Source: Sutterella sp.
Lineage (GTDB): Bacteria; Pseudomonadota; Gammaproteobacteria; Burkholderiales; Burkholderiaceae_F
Direction of reading: 5' to 3'
Length of the DNA: 23,431 bases
NCBI GenBank assembly: GCA_020025965.1
Contig: JAHHRG010000029.1
Location: 1 to 23,431, forward strand
Below are positions 7,081 through 15,254 of the stretch, piece after piece; within the stretch, counting starts at the first letter, position 1; each line of letters starts with the position of its first letter. Position numbers and translations under genes: made by a program. The notes under the pieces were generated by a model, which worked only from the letters and a program-made list of their open reading frames with translations, was not told the origin of the DNA and made no database searches.

Positions 7081-8901
7081 CTAAAGAGCAATGAGATCTG
7101 CGTTGGCCAGCACGATATTGGCTTTGGTCGAGATCGAGAACTCGATTGATTTTATGAAGTATAGATGATTCCCGATCTGGATCTTCTGCCAAAGTCGGAG
7201 ATGTGCCACTTCGACGGGATGGAGGAAGATCTCGATGCTTAGTGTTGAGTGCTTCTTAACGAGCCATTCCGCAAAGTGGCGATGGAACTTCTCATACAAG
7301 CCTTGCGGACCGGTGATTCCGATCGAGTAGTCTGGGTTGCGGATCTCGATGCCTGACGATTTGTCCGGGATTGCTTGGGTAAAATAATTGCCTTGGTCAA
7401 TGATATTGATGCCGAACACAAGTCCGATATATGCGGTCTTCGAGCGCGGGCCACCCGCTTGCTTGGGGTCGATGATTCCAGAAACGGATTGCATCGGGAT
7501 CATTGTCTTCTTGGGTGTCCCATCGGGATGCTCGTCGTAGTATTGTGCGACAATTGTCGGAACGCACGGGATGCAGTGGAAGGTGATGTCGTTAGCAAAT
7601 TCAGTTGTATCGCGACCTTCTGTGCCCAGTGTTTTACTTTTGATGGCGGCTTGAGAAGGAATATCGATCATCGGAATTGTTGTTGTATCGGTCCGGAAGA
7701 TGGCATCTCTTCGGTTGGGAAATTGGTCATACACAATACGCAAACGGGCTTGGAAACTTTTCCCTGAATAGATATTACCAGTGATTGGATCTTTGAAGGG
7801 AACAAATTCTTCTTGTTGGGCGATTTTTCCCATTAAATCCGTAAGGGATTCGCATTGAGGAATCTCGAGCGGGGTGTCATCTGTTTCAATGCTTCCCGGT
7901 TCCCGTAATTCGTCCTTATCCTCCTCATTTGCATAGGAAATCGAATAGGTGTATTCCTGATCACATCCGATACTGAAGGTGTCGGATATTCGATCGGACC
8001 AGTTCAGACTCGGTAATTCGGCGATGACTTCTTGATTGGGTATCATTCGATAAGTGGTGCCATCAAGATAGATGGTGGCGCAGAACATTCGGAGAATGTT
8101 GCTGACGAACTCGCTATTGCTCATGTCTGGAAGCATTGAGGTGGGAGTGTCAGGGTCTGACGCTTCGCATTGTGCCATGGCAACAATCCCCAGTCGGTCG
8201 GTGTAAGTGCGGATCTGGGAAGAGATCTGGACTTTCGGGATGATCTTTCCCAATAGGAATCCGACTCGGATTACGGGGATTATTGATGGCGCATTGGTGT
8301 AAAGGAAGTTCGCGAATTTGGCATTCGGGGAACAGTCGGGTCCTAATGGATAGCCTTTTTTGTTAGGCTCCCATGGGTGTGTATAGTCTGGTGCTACGAT
8401 GTGTCCTCTTGGATATTTATCGCCTCGGTTGTATTCCATCGAGGTGATATAAGTTTGGCGGATCAATTGAGGTAAGGCGACTTCGGGGTTCCGACCACTT
8501 CGCGCGTCTTCCAAGAATTGGATGCTGGAAGGGTAGGCCGAGATGGGTGTCGAGGGGATCTCGTAGATAAAGCCGCTCAAGAACTCCTCGGAATTGTGAC
8601 CGATAAAGGTGTAATCGAGAGACTCCTCGGAGACGCTCTCGAATCGGAGAATCCCGGTGAAGATCTCAATGCCCGCAATCATGATCGAGACGGGTAACTC
8701 TTTTTTCTGGGGCAACTCCATCAGAGATTCGATGTAGCTGAACTCCTGTTTGTTTCGCAGGGTCTTCGGAAATTCGATTGTGGTTGAGATGGATGTCGGC
8801 AGATGATCTTCTTGAAACATCGGATTGTCCAGCGAGATCACGATCTCTTGCTCCGGGAATGTGTCGAATGATGTTCCTGTATTGAGTGAAATAATGTTCA
8901 T
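7081..8901 (-). CDS. Large tail protein after the tape measure (distal tail / tail-hub type)
   Basis: 606 residues with no signal peptide. The first 100 residues (NTGTSFDTFPEQEIVISLDNP...) read as the beta-rich, ring-forming start often seen in tail-tip proteins of Bacteroidetes phages. Later parts mix strands and loops; the C-terminal 70 residues (VEVAHLRLWQKIQIGNHLYFIKSIEFSI) form a beta module like those of hub proteins. It starts 2 bp after the tape-measure stop, in the slot where distal tail and tail-associated lysin genes lie. No hydrolase motif is evident. Role inferred from position and size only. Confidence 0.82.
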   Translation of the reverse strand: MNIISLNTGTSFDTFPEQEIVISLDNPMFQEDHLPTSISTTIEFPKTLRNKQEFSYIESLMELPQKKELPVSIMIAGIEIFTGILRFESVSEESLDYTFIGHNSEEFLSGFIYEIPSTPISAYPSSIQFLEDARSGRNPEVALPQLIRQTYITSMEYNRGDKYPRGHIVAPDYTHPWEPNKKGYPLGPDCSPNAKFANFLYTNAPSIIPVIRVGFLLGKIIPKVQISSQIRTYTDRLGIVAMAQCEASDPDTPTSMLPDMSNSEFVSNILRMFCATIYLDGTTYRMIPNQEVIAELPSLNWSDRISDTFSIGCDQEYTYSISYANEEDKDELREPGSIETDDTPLEIPQCESLTDLMGKIAQQEEFVPFKDPITGNIYSGKSFQARLRIVYDQFPNRRDAIFRTDTTTIPMIDIPSQAAIKSKTLGTEGRDTTEFANDITFHCIPCVPTIVAQYYDEHPDGTPKKTMIPMQSVSGIIDPKQAGGPRSKTAYIGLVFGINIIDQGNYFTQAIPDKSSGIEIRNPDYSIGITGPQGLYEKFHRHFAEWLVKKHSTLSIEIFLHPVEVAHLRLWQKIQIGNHLYFIKSIEFSISTKANIVLANADLIAL

Positions 8902-8903
8902 AA

Positions 8904-11900
8904 CTATTTGATTTTTCCAGCGTCTTTCATCTTTTTATACTCCTCGAATTTCTTTACGAGGCCATCTTTCCCGAGCATCGATACGATGGCCGTGATGGGG
9001 CGATCGAGGATTTCGGAGAGCCTTCTCAGGATCGTCATCAGTTCCTCGACATACGGGGCGGGTGATCCTGTACCGACAACGACTTCCGTCGATGCGGGAG
9101 GAGTCGAGAATCCTCCGGCGGATCTACCTTGTGCGACTACGGAGGGGAGGATCGTCTCGATGCGTAGGCTCTTGAGCGTGCCGTTGATTCGGGCGGCCTC
9201 CATCATGTTGATGATCGGACGGAGGTTCGGATTCTCAAGGCCTTCGTTCGGAATAACGTATTCAGAACCGGCTTCACCAACAAGGAGGGTGGGCTGATTG
9301 ACGAATCCGCGCTTATCGGGATTGAGTCGTGCTTTGAACTTCCGCCCATCCTGCATACGCTCGACAGAGAATCCTCCTCGTTCTGCGCCGGCAACAATCG
9401 GGGTCGATGCGATCAGCGCGATCTGGGCGGCACCCAGTGCACCCGTTGCAGCGGCGGCAACAAGGTTCATCGGCCAGGGAAGGCCAGTCAAAGACTTCGT
9501 GACACCGACCGAGGTATTGATGATGGCCGATGCAATGTCCATAGCCTTCCGGCGTTTGGCTTGCTTCAGCTCAATCTCTTCTTGCGCTGCTTCGTACTCA
9601 AGATCCATTTTTTCGATCTCAGCGCGGTACTGTTCTTCGGTCATCAGACCAGAGTTGAGCCGATTTTCGAGTTGCTTCTTTTTCTTGTCGTTGTTCCTCT
9701 TGAACTCTTTGAGTTGCTTGCGCTCGACGGCCGATTGTTGCTTGTCGATCTGACTCCAAAGTCGCATCGTGCTGTCTCCGACAGAGGCCACTATGTCGGA
9801 GACAGCATCGGCCCAGTTCTGCCAACCCTCAATATTTCCCGCGAAAATCTCTTCCCATTTCGATTCGCTCAGGCCGAGAAAAGTGGCACCGTTGTCGGCG
9901 AAGTTGTTCTTGTCGGTCAGTGAGGTCTCTTCGGTCTGAAGTTGTTTAACGACATCGGCCAACTTATGACGGAGTTTAAGAATCTCGTCGCTGGAAAGCA
10001 TTCCGACATCGAGGTGAATCTCGTCGATTGTTCCTGTATCGATCAGGCCTTGGAGCTGCTGATGAAGACTTTCCAAGTGATTGCGTTCGAGCTCTGCGAG
10101 TTCTTGGTATTGGCGTTTTTTTACTCGGCGGCGATCCTGCTCGTTACCCTTCAGCAGATTGAGTTCTGTCCAGTGCTGTTGGAGCAATCTTTCCCGCTCG
10201 ATCTGGTACTGCTGCTCCCTCTGTTGCAGTCGGGAACTTGCTGCATTAAATTGGATCTTAGCCACTTTCCTCTGATGCAGTTTTTCGATTGCCTCCAGCA
10301 CATCATTCTGGCCAATGTGCTGCGCCTTTTGTTGCTCATGGCGACGGTTCTCACGCTTCAGTGCATCGGCTTCGGCATCTTCCAGAATCTTCTGAATTTC
10401 GGCCTCAGATGTTGCGGCTTGCTTCTTTTGTTGGATCTGGCGATCGGCCAACCGATCCTCGATGGCGATGCGCTCCTCGCCCTGTTCGATGTTTTTGTCG
10501 AGGCGTTCCTGCAAGGTGTCGATCTCCAGCTGAAGCAGACGAGACTGATAATCGGCCTCGGAATGAATGTCCCCATCGCGAAATTGTTGCTTGATCGCAA
10601 GCCTCTTTTCTTGGAACTCAAGGTCATTCGCCAAAGCCCACTTCTGCTGAGAGGTCTGGGGAGGTGTTCCTTCTTTTTCGCTTCCGCCGCTCTTGCCCCC
10701 TAACGTAGATTCTTCTGTGCCAAGTTCGATTTCCAAGGTCGAGCCTGATATCTGAACGATCTCTTTTTCGAGGTCTGCGATGATTTTTTCCTGCTCTTCC
10801 AGTTCCTTGGAAATTTTTTTGATTTCGACCGACAAAGCTCTTGTAGGAATCTTTGTGCCGGCATTCGATAAGGCTCGCATTCCGGGTGTGGACACCTTCC
10901 CGTTGCTCATAGTTGAGCCGACAAGAGAATTGTATGTCTCAGCATCGGCGAGTTCTTTTTCCTTGGCCGCACGACCTTTTTCCAGCTTACGCACTTTCCG
11001 ATGCGCCTCAATCAGTTCCTCTTTTGCGGCTGTGAGTCGGATTTCCCGCTCCATTGCCTGCAAGTGCTTGTTGATGGCGGTCGTATTCTCATCGATCAGA
11101 TCACCTTCTTTGGAGATCGATGCGTGGTAGTCAGGGATGACCTTTTGCAGATCCTGAATCGCTTTTTTTCTTGCGTTGATCCCCAACTGGTTGTTGCGGA
11201 TTACGCTTGTCAGAGAGTCTATCTTTGCGCGTTCATCAGCCATTCCGGATTCAATCTTCTGATTGATCCTGTTCATTGATTCCGCAGCTGCACTCGTTTG
11301 CCCAATGCGGTCCTTTAGGTGGGTGAAGGCCACGCCGAGGACTCCGATGATTGTTGAGAGCACTCCGATCGGCCCCATCGATGCGAAGAAGGCTTTGAAT
11401 GCAATTGTGGCTGCTCTCAAGTTGCCGATGAGAAGATTCTTTGCGGCACAAAGGGCCATTGTTGATTTCGTTGCTCCCGCCAAAGATGCAGCCTCTTGTG
11501 CGAATGCCACTTTGTTGGCTGCCGTCCAGAATGCAATGAGTTTTTCCCATGCAACCGAAGCCTTTTTCGCGACATTATAAGAGCCATAGGCAATTGCCAG
11601 TCCGATGATGATCGCCTTGTACTTGATCATCATCCCGACAAGTGAGGTCAGCATCTTGATCGAGATTGTTCCGGCGGATGTCGAGAAGGTGATAGCCGGG
11701 GCGAGCATCTTGCCCAATGCGACGGCACTCTCCAATGCTTCTTTTTTATGCTTTTCGAGAGAAGCCGTGGCCGAATTGTTCATAATATTGAACTCGCCGA
11801 GGCATGATGTGCCTTCCTCAAAAGCACGACTGGCGATGATCTGCTGATTGCGCACGAGATCGACGTTGTTGGCCAACGACGAGAGGACGGTCACAGATCG

Positions 11901-13145
11901 TGCACCTTCGATTTTGAGCGAATCCAATGCGGCAACGACATTCTCCATGCTTTCGGTGTCAGACATCCCGCTCAAAACACGGATGAAGGCTTCGTTCACA
12001 TCTTTGTTCAACAAGTCCTTGAAGTCTGAAAGCGACATTCCTGCTACTTTGGCGAACTCTTTTGTGCGCTTGAACATTCCGGTGATCACATTGGAGATTG
12101 CCGTTGCGGCGGTCTCGATCTGAATGCCTGTCGCATCGACGGAGGCACCCAGACCGGTGATGTCGGCAATGGATATGTGGGAAGTGGATGCAACACCAGC
12201 CACGCGCTTGGTGAAGTTCACGATGTTCGCCTCATTAGCGGTCGAACTTTTGCCTAATTCGTTGATGGCTGCACCAACCTTCATCATGCCCTCATCGATG
12301 GTCATATTGTCCGTGAGATGGAATACAGTGACCATCTTGCCGATCTGACCAAGAGTCGTTTCAACATCATCACCGAGATCTTTGCCGAGCGCGATCTTCA
12401 GGATGTCCGCGGCCTTGACAAATCCGAGAAGATCATCCTGTGCAATGCCTAATTTACCACCGACGCGAGCGATGCCCATTAGGTCATTCAGAGCGGTGCG
12501 GGTATCGATCATCGACAACGCTTTGGCGAATTTCTGGGCACTCTCGGCCGAGAAGTCCGTTGTCTTGCGCATCTCGTTCAAGGCTTCGTCGAACTCGTTG
12601 AAAGCCGACTTGGCCTTATTCACGCCCGTAACCGCGAATGCAGCAGATGCGAGGCCCGCCGAGAATACTCCGATGTACTTGTTGAGACTGCCGGCCATGC
12701 GGCTCATCACGCCTTCAGTGGCTTTCGATTGCGCCTGAAGTTCGTAAAGGCGGGCGTTCGATTCCTTCAATTCGTTGTTGAATTTTGCCCATTGTGGAGA
12801 ACGGGGATCGAGTCCGGCCAATTCGACTTTCAGACGGCGCACATGGGCGCGGAGTTCACCCATCGTCATCGTGTTGATAGATTGCGCTCGCTGAAGTTTT
12901 TCGAGCCGAGTCTTGCTGCTGTCAAGAGCCTTTTCGAGGGTTGCGATTTCGGAGTTCAGTTTCCGAAATGCAACGGTATTTGTTTTCCCGGTCTTCTCCA
13001 TTCGGCGTTGCGCTTCGCGCATCGCGTCGAGTTGCGCAGTGGTGTCGTGGATCGTTCGCTTCAGTTCTCCGATCTCCTTTCGGCCGTTGTCGCCGTTCAC
13101 GATTATATTGAGACGCAGATCCTCGTCTCGTAGCTTTTTTGCCAT
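8904..13145 (-). CDS. Phage tail tape measure protein (TP901-like core)
   Basis: 1413 residues, sets tail length and is ejected during infection. The first 150 residues are charged coiled coil. A TP901-type core follows at about 160-460 (NEFDEALNEMRKTTDFSAES, ARVGGKLGIAQDDLLGF, GLGASVDATGIQIETAATAI). Hydrophobic segments lie at about 495-530 and 595-620 (IIIGLAIAYGSY, GPIGVLSTIIGVLGVAF), long Gln/Glu/Lys coiled coils at about 700-1100, and near the C-terminus LLVGEAGSEYVIPNEG, a version of the GEAGPEAVIP motif common in tape measures. There is no lysozyme or peptidase domain. If the usual 1.5 angstrom per residue holds, the tail would be about 210 nm; that is an estimate from family knowledge. 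It is coupled to neighbours by gaps of 2 and 6 bp. Confidence 0.95.
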   Translation of the reverse strand: MAKKLRDEDLRLNIIVNGDNGRKEIGELKRTIHDTTAQLDAMREAQRRMEKTGKTNTVAFRKLNSEIATLEKALDSSKTRLEKLQRAQSINTMTMGELRAHVRRLKVELAGLDPRSPQWAKFNNELKESNARLYELQAQSKATEGVMSRMAGSLNKYIGVFSAGLASAAFAVTGVNKAKSAFNEFDEALNEMRKTTDFSAESAQKFAKALSMIDTRTALNDLMGIARVGGKLGIAQDDLLGFVKAADILKIALGKDLGDDVETTLGQIGKMVTVFHLTDNMTIDEGMMKVGAAINELGKSSTANEANIVNFTKRVAGVASTSHISIADITGLGASVDATGIQIETAATAISNVITGMFKRTKEFAKVAGMSLSDFKDLLNKDVNEAFIRVLSGMSDTESMENVVAALDSLKIEGARSVTVLSSLANNVDLVRNQQIIASRAFEEGTSCLGEFNIMNNSATASLEKHKKEALESAVALGKMLAPAITFSTSAGTISIKMLTSLVGMMIKYKAIIIGLAIAYGSYNVAKKASVAWEKLIAFWTAANKVAFAQEAASLAGATKSTMALCAAKNLLIGNLRAATIAFKAFFASMGPIGVLSTIIGVLGVAFTHLKDRIGQTSAAAESMNRINQKIESGMADERAKIDSLTSVIRNNQLGINARKKAIQDLQKVIPDYHASISKEGDLIDENTTAINKHLQAMEREIRLTAAKEELIEAHRKVRKLEKGRAAKEKELADAETYNSLVGSTMSNGKVSTPGMRALSNAGTKIPTRALSVEIKKISKELEEQEKIIADLEKEIVQISGSTLEIELGTEESTLGGKSGGSEKEGTPPQTSQQKWALANDLEFQEKRLAIKQQFRDGDIHSEADYQSRLLQLEIDTLQERLDKNIEQGEERIAIEDRLADRQIQQKKQAATSEAEIQKILEDAEADALKRENRRHEQQKAQHIGQNDVLEAIEKLHQRKVAKIQFNAASSRLQQREQQYQIERERLLQQHWTELNLLKGNEQDRRRVKKRQYQELAELERNHLESLHQQLQGLIDTGTIDEIHLDVGMLSSDEILKLRHKLADVVKQLQTEETSLTDKNNFADNGATFLGLSESKWEEIFAGNIEGWQNWADAVSDIVASVGDSTMRLWSQIDKQQSAVERKQLKEFKRNNDKKKKQLENRLNSGLMTEEQYRAEIEKMDLEYEAAQEEIELKQAKRRKAMDIASAIINTSVGVTKSLTGLPWPMNLVAAAATGALGAAQIALIASTPIVAGAERGGFSVERMQDGRKFKARLNPDKRGFVNQPTLLVGEAGSEYVIPNEGLENPNLRPIINMMEAARINGTLKSLRIETILPSVVAQGRSAGGFSTPPASTEVVVGTGSPAPYVEELMTILRRLSEILDRPITAIVSMLGKDGLVKKFEEYKKMKDAGKIK

Positions 13146-13151
13146 ATCCGA

Positions 13152-13508
13152 TTATTTTGTTTGTTCGCGAAATTGAGCAACAACATCATCGGTGAAGTCA
13201 TTCATCAATCGGTTGGCGATCGAATAGTAATGGCCGAAAACAAAACGATTATGGATCTTGCGATTATGAGTTACGGTCTTCTCCCCGTAATTCAGACTCT
13301 TCAGATCGAGGAATCGCAGATAAGCGAGATGCGAGAACGTGAGTTCTCCGTCAAGGTTGTCTCCGCCCCGAACAGTTATCTGTCGGGAGTTGTACAACCT
13401 TTGTGTGTGGAAGTGGAGCTTGCGATGAAGAGCCAGCGACTGGTTCTTCAGCAATCGACGGCTCTCGTCTTGTAAGATGGTCCTTACGAACCTTTTTTGG
13501 ATAGACAT
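13152..13508 (-). CDS. Small conserved protein before the tape measure
   Basis: 118 residues, rich in Arg, His and Phe, basic, mainly helical by eye. The segment LTFSHLAYLRFLDLKSLNY and the later IHNRFVFGHYYSIANRLMNDFTDDVVAQFRE recall a small protein family found next to tape-measure genes in Bacteroidetes prophages (memory, not checked). It is the first gene of late promoter P3 with a leader under 16 nt and is followed by the tape measure after 6 bp. In many phages this slot holds a tail-assembly chaperone, but I see no slippery sequence or frameshift product. Function unknown. Confidence 0.8.
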   Translation of the reverse strand: MSIQKRFVRTILQDESRRLLKNQSLALHRKLHFHTQRLYNSRQITVRGGDNLDGELTFSHLAYLRFLDLKSLNYGEKTVTHNRKIHNRFVFGHYYSIANRLMNDFTDDVVAQFREQTK

Positions 13509-13524
13509 TGCTGCTGATTTGCAA

Positions 13525-13560
13525 CAAAAATAGCCCCCGACTGGGGGCTATAAAAGGACA
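13525..13560 (-). promoter_or_regulatory. Late promoter P3 (tail block), overlapping a terminator-like hairpin
   Basis: On the minus strand TGTCCTTT (13560-13553), 20 bp, TATTTTTG (13532-13525). The spacer holds the same 9-bp stem ATAGCCCCC / GGGGGCTAT as P2 but with loop AGTC, so stem and boxes are kept while the loop has changed. Confidence 0.75.
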
Positions 13561-13574
13561 CGCGAGATGCGGAT

Positions 13575-13688
13575 TTACCGCTTTTCGGTTCTGACGGGAC
13601 GCATTCCCGTCGAGGCCTCAATCTCGGCAATCAAGCGTTCTTTTTCTTCATCCGTAGAGAAGAAAATTTCGTAGATTAAGACATTCAT
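13575..13688 (-). CDS. Possible 37-residue protein
   Basis: ATG at 13688 to TAA at 13575. The product starts MNVLIYEIFFSTDEEKERLI and reads as one amphipathic, Glu-rich peptide with biased, sensible codons; it ends 14 bp before late promoter P3. It follows the structured gap 13692-13859. It could be a real mini-gene, the remnant of a longer gene broken by the structured element, or chance. No family recognised. Confidence 0.4.
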   Translation of the reverse strand: MNVLIYEIFFSTDEEKERLIAEIEASTGMRPVRTEKR

Positions 13689-13691
13689 GTG

Positions 13692-13859
13692 GTGTGTTAG
13701 CATTGACGGACGGACAAAGAACAGCGGTGCCCTCCGACCCGCTGCTAACACACTCTGATAGTGGTACTACTGCCATTATAACAATAATACGGGAGAGAGC
13801 CCCGCTGTAAAGGAGGGACTCTGGCAGTACTCTTCCGAGACTATTAGAATGTGTTAGCA
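13692..13859. repeat. Structured inverted-repeat element with three arms
   Basis: TGTGTTAGCA occurs at 13693-13702 and again at 13850-13859; its complement TGCTAACACA lies between at 13743-13752. The middle arm can pair with either outer arm. The longer pairing is 18 bp, GCTAACACACTCTGATAG (13744-13761) with CTATTAGAATGTGTTAGC (13841-13858), with one wobble and one mismatch. Inside it TACTGCCA (13768-13775) pairs with TGGCAGTA (13822-13829). The other side holds CAGCGG (13722-13727) / CCGCTG (13739-13744), which competes with the middle arm. It is a mobile element remnant, a regulatory RNA or a switch between two folds; not resolved. Confidence 0.6.
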
Positions 13860-13875
13860 CCACAAATCTATGAAA

Positions 13876-13936
13876 AAATGATGCAACCAGCAAATGTTGC
13901 ATGCAATGTTGCAAGCAAATGATGCAAGTTGCAAGG
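13876..13936. repeat. TGCA-rich short repeat tract
   Basis: About 60 bp made of TTGCA / TGCAA units, with ATGCAAC / GTTGCAT as an inverted pair (13881-13902) and an imperfect 26-nt repeat starting AGCAAATG. It begins just after the stop of the 147-residue gene. It may be a protein-binding site or slippage-expanded sequence. Confidence 0.5.
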
Positions 13937-13942
13937 CATCGG

Positions 13943-14386
13943 CTAAAGATCGATCGACACTTCGATTGACCAGCCACTCCAGCCACCGAAGATCTCTGTT
14001 TCAGGATCAACCGTGATTTGACTGAGGCTCATTCCGAGGATCAGAGAGGGGGCTGTGGTCGTATCGGTCTCAATGCGCGTCAGGATCTCCGACGCGAGAG
14101 CGAGCAATCGGTCTGATTGGACTTCCTCAAGATCATCGGTGCGGCCTGATGTCATCATTGGCTCGATGACGAATATCGCGAATGTAATATCCTCGGAGTA
14201 CCCGTCCGAATTGCCGCTCTGATGAGTTTCCGGTCGCGCGATCAGTACTTGAGTGCCGGTTTGCCCGTGCAATCGGGTGCTGGCTTGATTGGAATTGATG
14301 GCAAGGATTGGCGTGATGCCCTTTTCTGCCATTTTGAAGTTATCAAGGTATTGGTTTAGCCTAATGAGCCTTTCGAGTCGTTTCAT
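13943..14386 (-). CDS. Head-tail junction or tail-terminator-type protein, unassigned
   Basis: 147 residues, alpha/beta, no membrane segment. A helical start (MKRLERLIRLNQYLDNFKMAEKG) is followed by strands with charged loops (QVLIARPETHQ, ITFAIFVIEP) and an acidic helix (DDLEEVQSDRLLALASEILTRI), ending in WSGWSIEVSIDL. Size, fold impression and place between portal-side and tail genes would fit a tail-completion or head-tail joining protein. The start overlaps the preceding gene by 26 bp. Family not recognised, so role is positional inference. Confidence 0.78.
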   Translation of the reverse strand: MKRLERLIRLNQYLDNFKMAEKGITPILAINSNQASTRLHGQTGTQVLIARPETHQSGNSDGYSEDITFAIFVIEPMMTSGRTDDLEEVQSDRLLALASEILTRIETDTTTAPSLILGMSLSQITVDPETEIFGGWSGWSIEVSIDL

Positions 14387-15254
14387 TATTCTTTGCCTCT
14401 TTGAAATTGTGCCAAATGAGCAGCAAGATACTCATCAGCGGTTCTCTATCGACGCGATCCAGATTGCCGATCGTCTGATCTTTTGCGATTTGGATCAAGA
14501 GGTCGTTTAGAGTGAAGGTTTGTGCGTTGAAAGATGAATCCTCGGCATCTTTGAAGAGTCGGGTCATATCGAGTTCCTCGCCATCAATGCAGATCTTCCC
14601 GGTTTGCAAATGATTGATGCACGTGCTGAACCATTGCATGATCAGAATCTTCTGCCAGATCGGCAGAACGGCAACTCGATGGACATCTTCCTCGAAGGGG
14701 TGTTCGGGATCGACATCGGCAACCATGCGTCCAGCAAGATTCGGCCGTCGCGTACGGACTCTATATAAGTGAGCAATGCTTTCATCAAGGGCGGCCAGAT
14801 CCTTGCTTTTGAAAAACTCGTTCAGAGCGATGGCTGCATGTCGATATTCGCTAAAAGTCAGATCTTGTAGGAAATCTCCGGGACCGATGAGAGGACGATG
14901 GAAAAAGCCTCGATAGATAATCGGGAGGGGGTTCTTTACGGACGAAAAAGCCAAGTTCGCAGAGCCGTCTTGGAACAAGAAGGCCAGCGTCTTCTCACAG
15001 AGCATATAGAGATTGGCATTGCGCTCCATCGCTTCTTGTGGGTGCAAGTTATCCCAAATGGTACTCCGTTTGTTGCGTTTTAGACCGAGGAAATTATACA
15101 ATACCCGAATGCTAAATTCGAGTGGCGATATTTCCTTTGTCAGGCACTGCGCGTGGAGGCGGAATACGAAGTGGATCTGCGCGGGAGTCATCTCGTCCCA
15201 AGACGAGGGAATCTCGGCCTTTCCGCCAGTGTCAAAGATCTCGATTGAAGTCAT
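14361..15254 (-). CDS. Structural or assembly protein of the head/neck block, unassigned
   Basis: 297 residues, mostly helical and soluble. The start (EIPSSWDEMTPAQIHFVFRLH) recalls the opening of phage assembly proteins in which a SWDEMT-type segment precedes helices; I recall this in Bacteroidetes prophages but cannot name the family. Hydrophobic core helices at about 100-125 and 200-215 (VAVLPIWQKILIMQWFSTC) are not long enough to be clear membrane spans. It overlaps the upstream gene by 4 bp (ATGA) and the downstream one by 26 bp, so it is part of a tight operon. It could be a connector or chaperone. It is not a recognisable capsid protein. Confidence 0.78.
   Translation of the reverse strand: MTSIEIFDTGGKAEIPSSWDEMTPAQIHFVFRLHAQCLTKEISPLEFSIRVLYNFLGLKRNKRSTIWDNLHPQEAMERNANLYMLCEKTLAFLFQDGSANLAFSSVKNPLPIIYRGFFHRPLIGPGDFLQDLTFSEYRHAAIALNEFFKSKDLAALDESIAHLYRVRTRRPNLAGRMVADVDPEHPFEEDVHRVAVLPIWQKILIMQWFSTCINHLQTGKICIDGEELDMTRLFKDAEDSSFNAQTFTLNDLLIQIAKDQTIGNLDRVDREPLMSILLLIWHNFKEAKNNETTRKAH

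Noticed and set aside
9942..10703. 253-codon plus frame within the tape measure
   Set aside because: It is the reverse of a coiled-coil coding region with repetitive codons, which makes long Leu/Phe-rich antisense frames; a shadow.
13692..13859. Group I intron, attC site or CRISPR
   Set aside because: No P-Q-R-S intron core, the arms do not fit GTTRRRY/RYYYAAC for attC, and there is no spacer-repeat array.
13648..14010. 120-codon minus frame, Cys/His-rich
   Set aside because: The Cys/His richness comes from the TGCA repeats; it overlaps the end of a supported gene in another frame and passes through the three-arm element.
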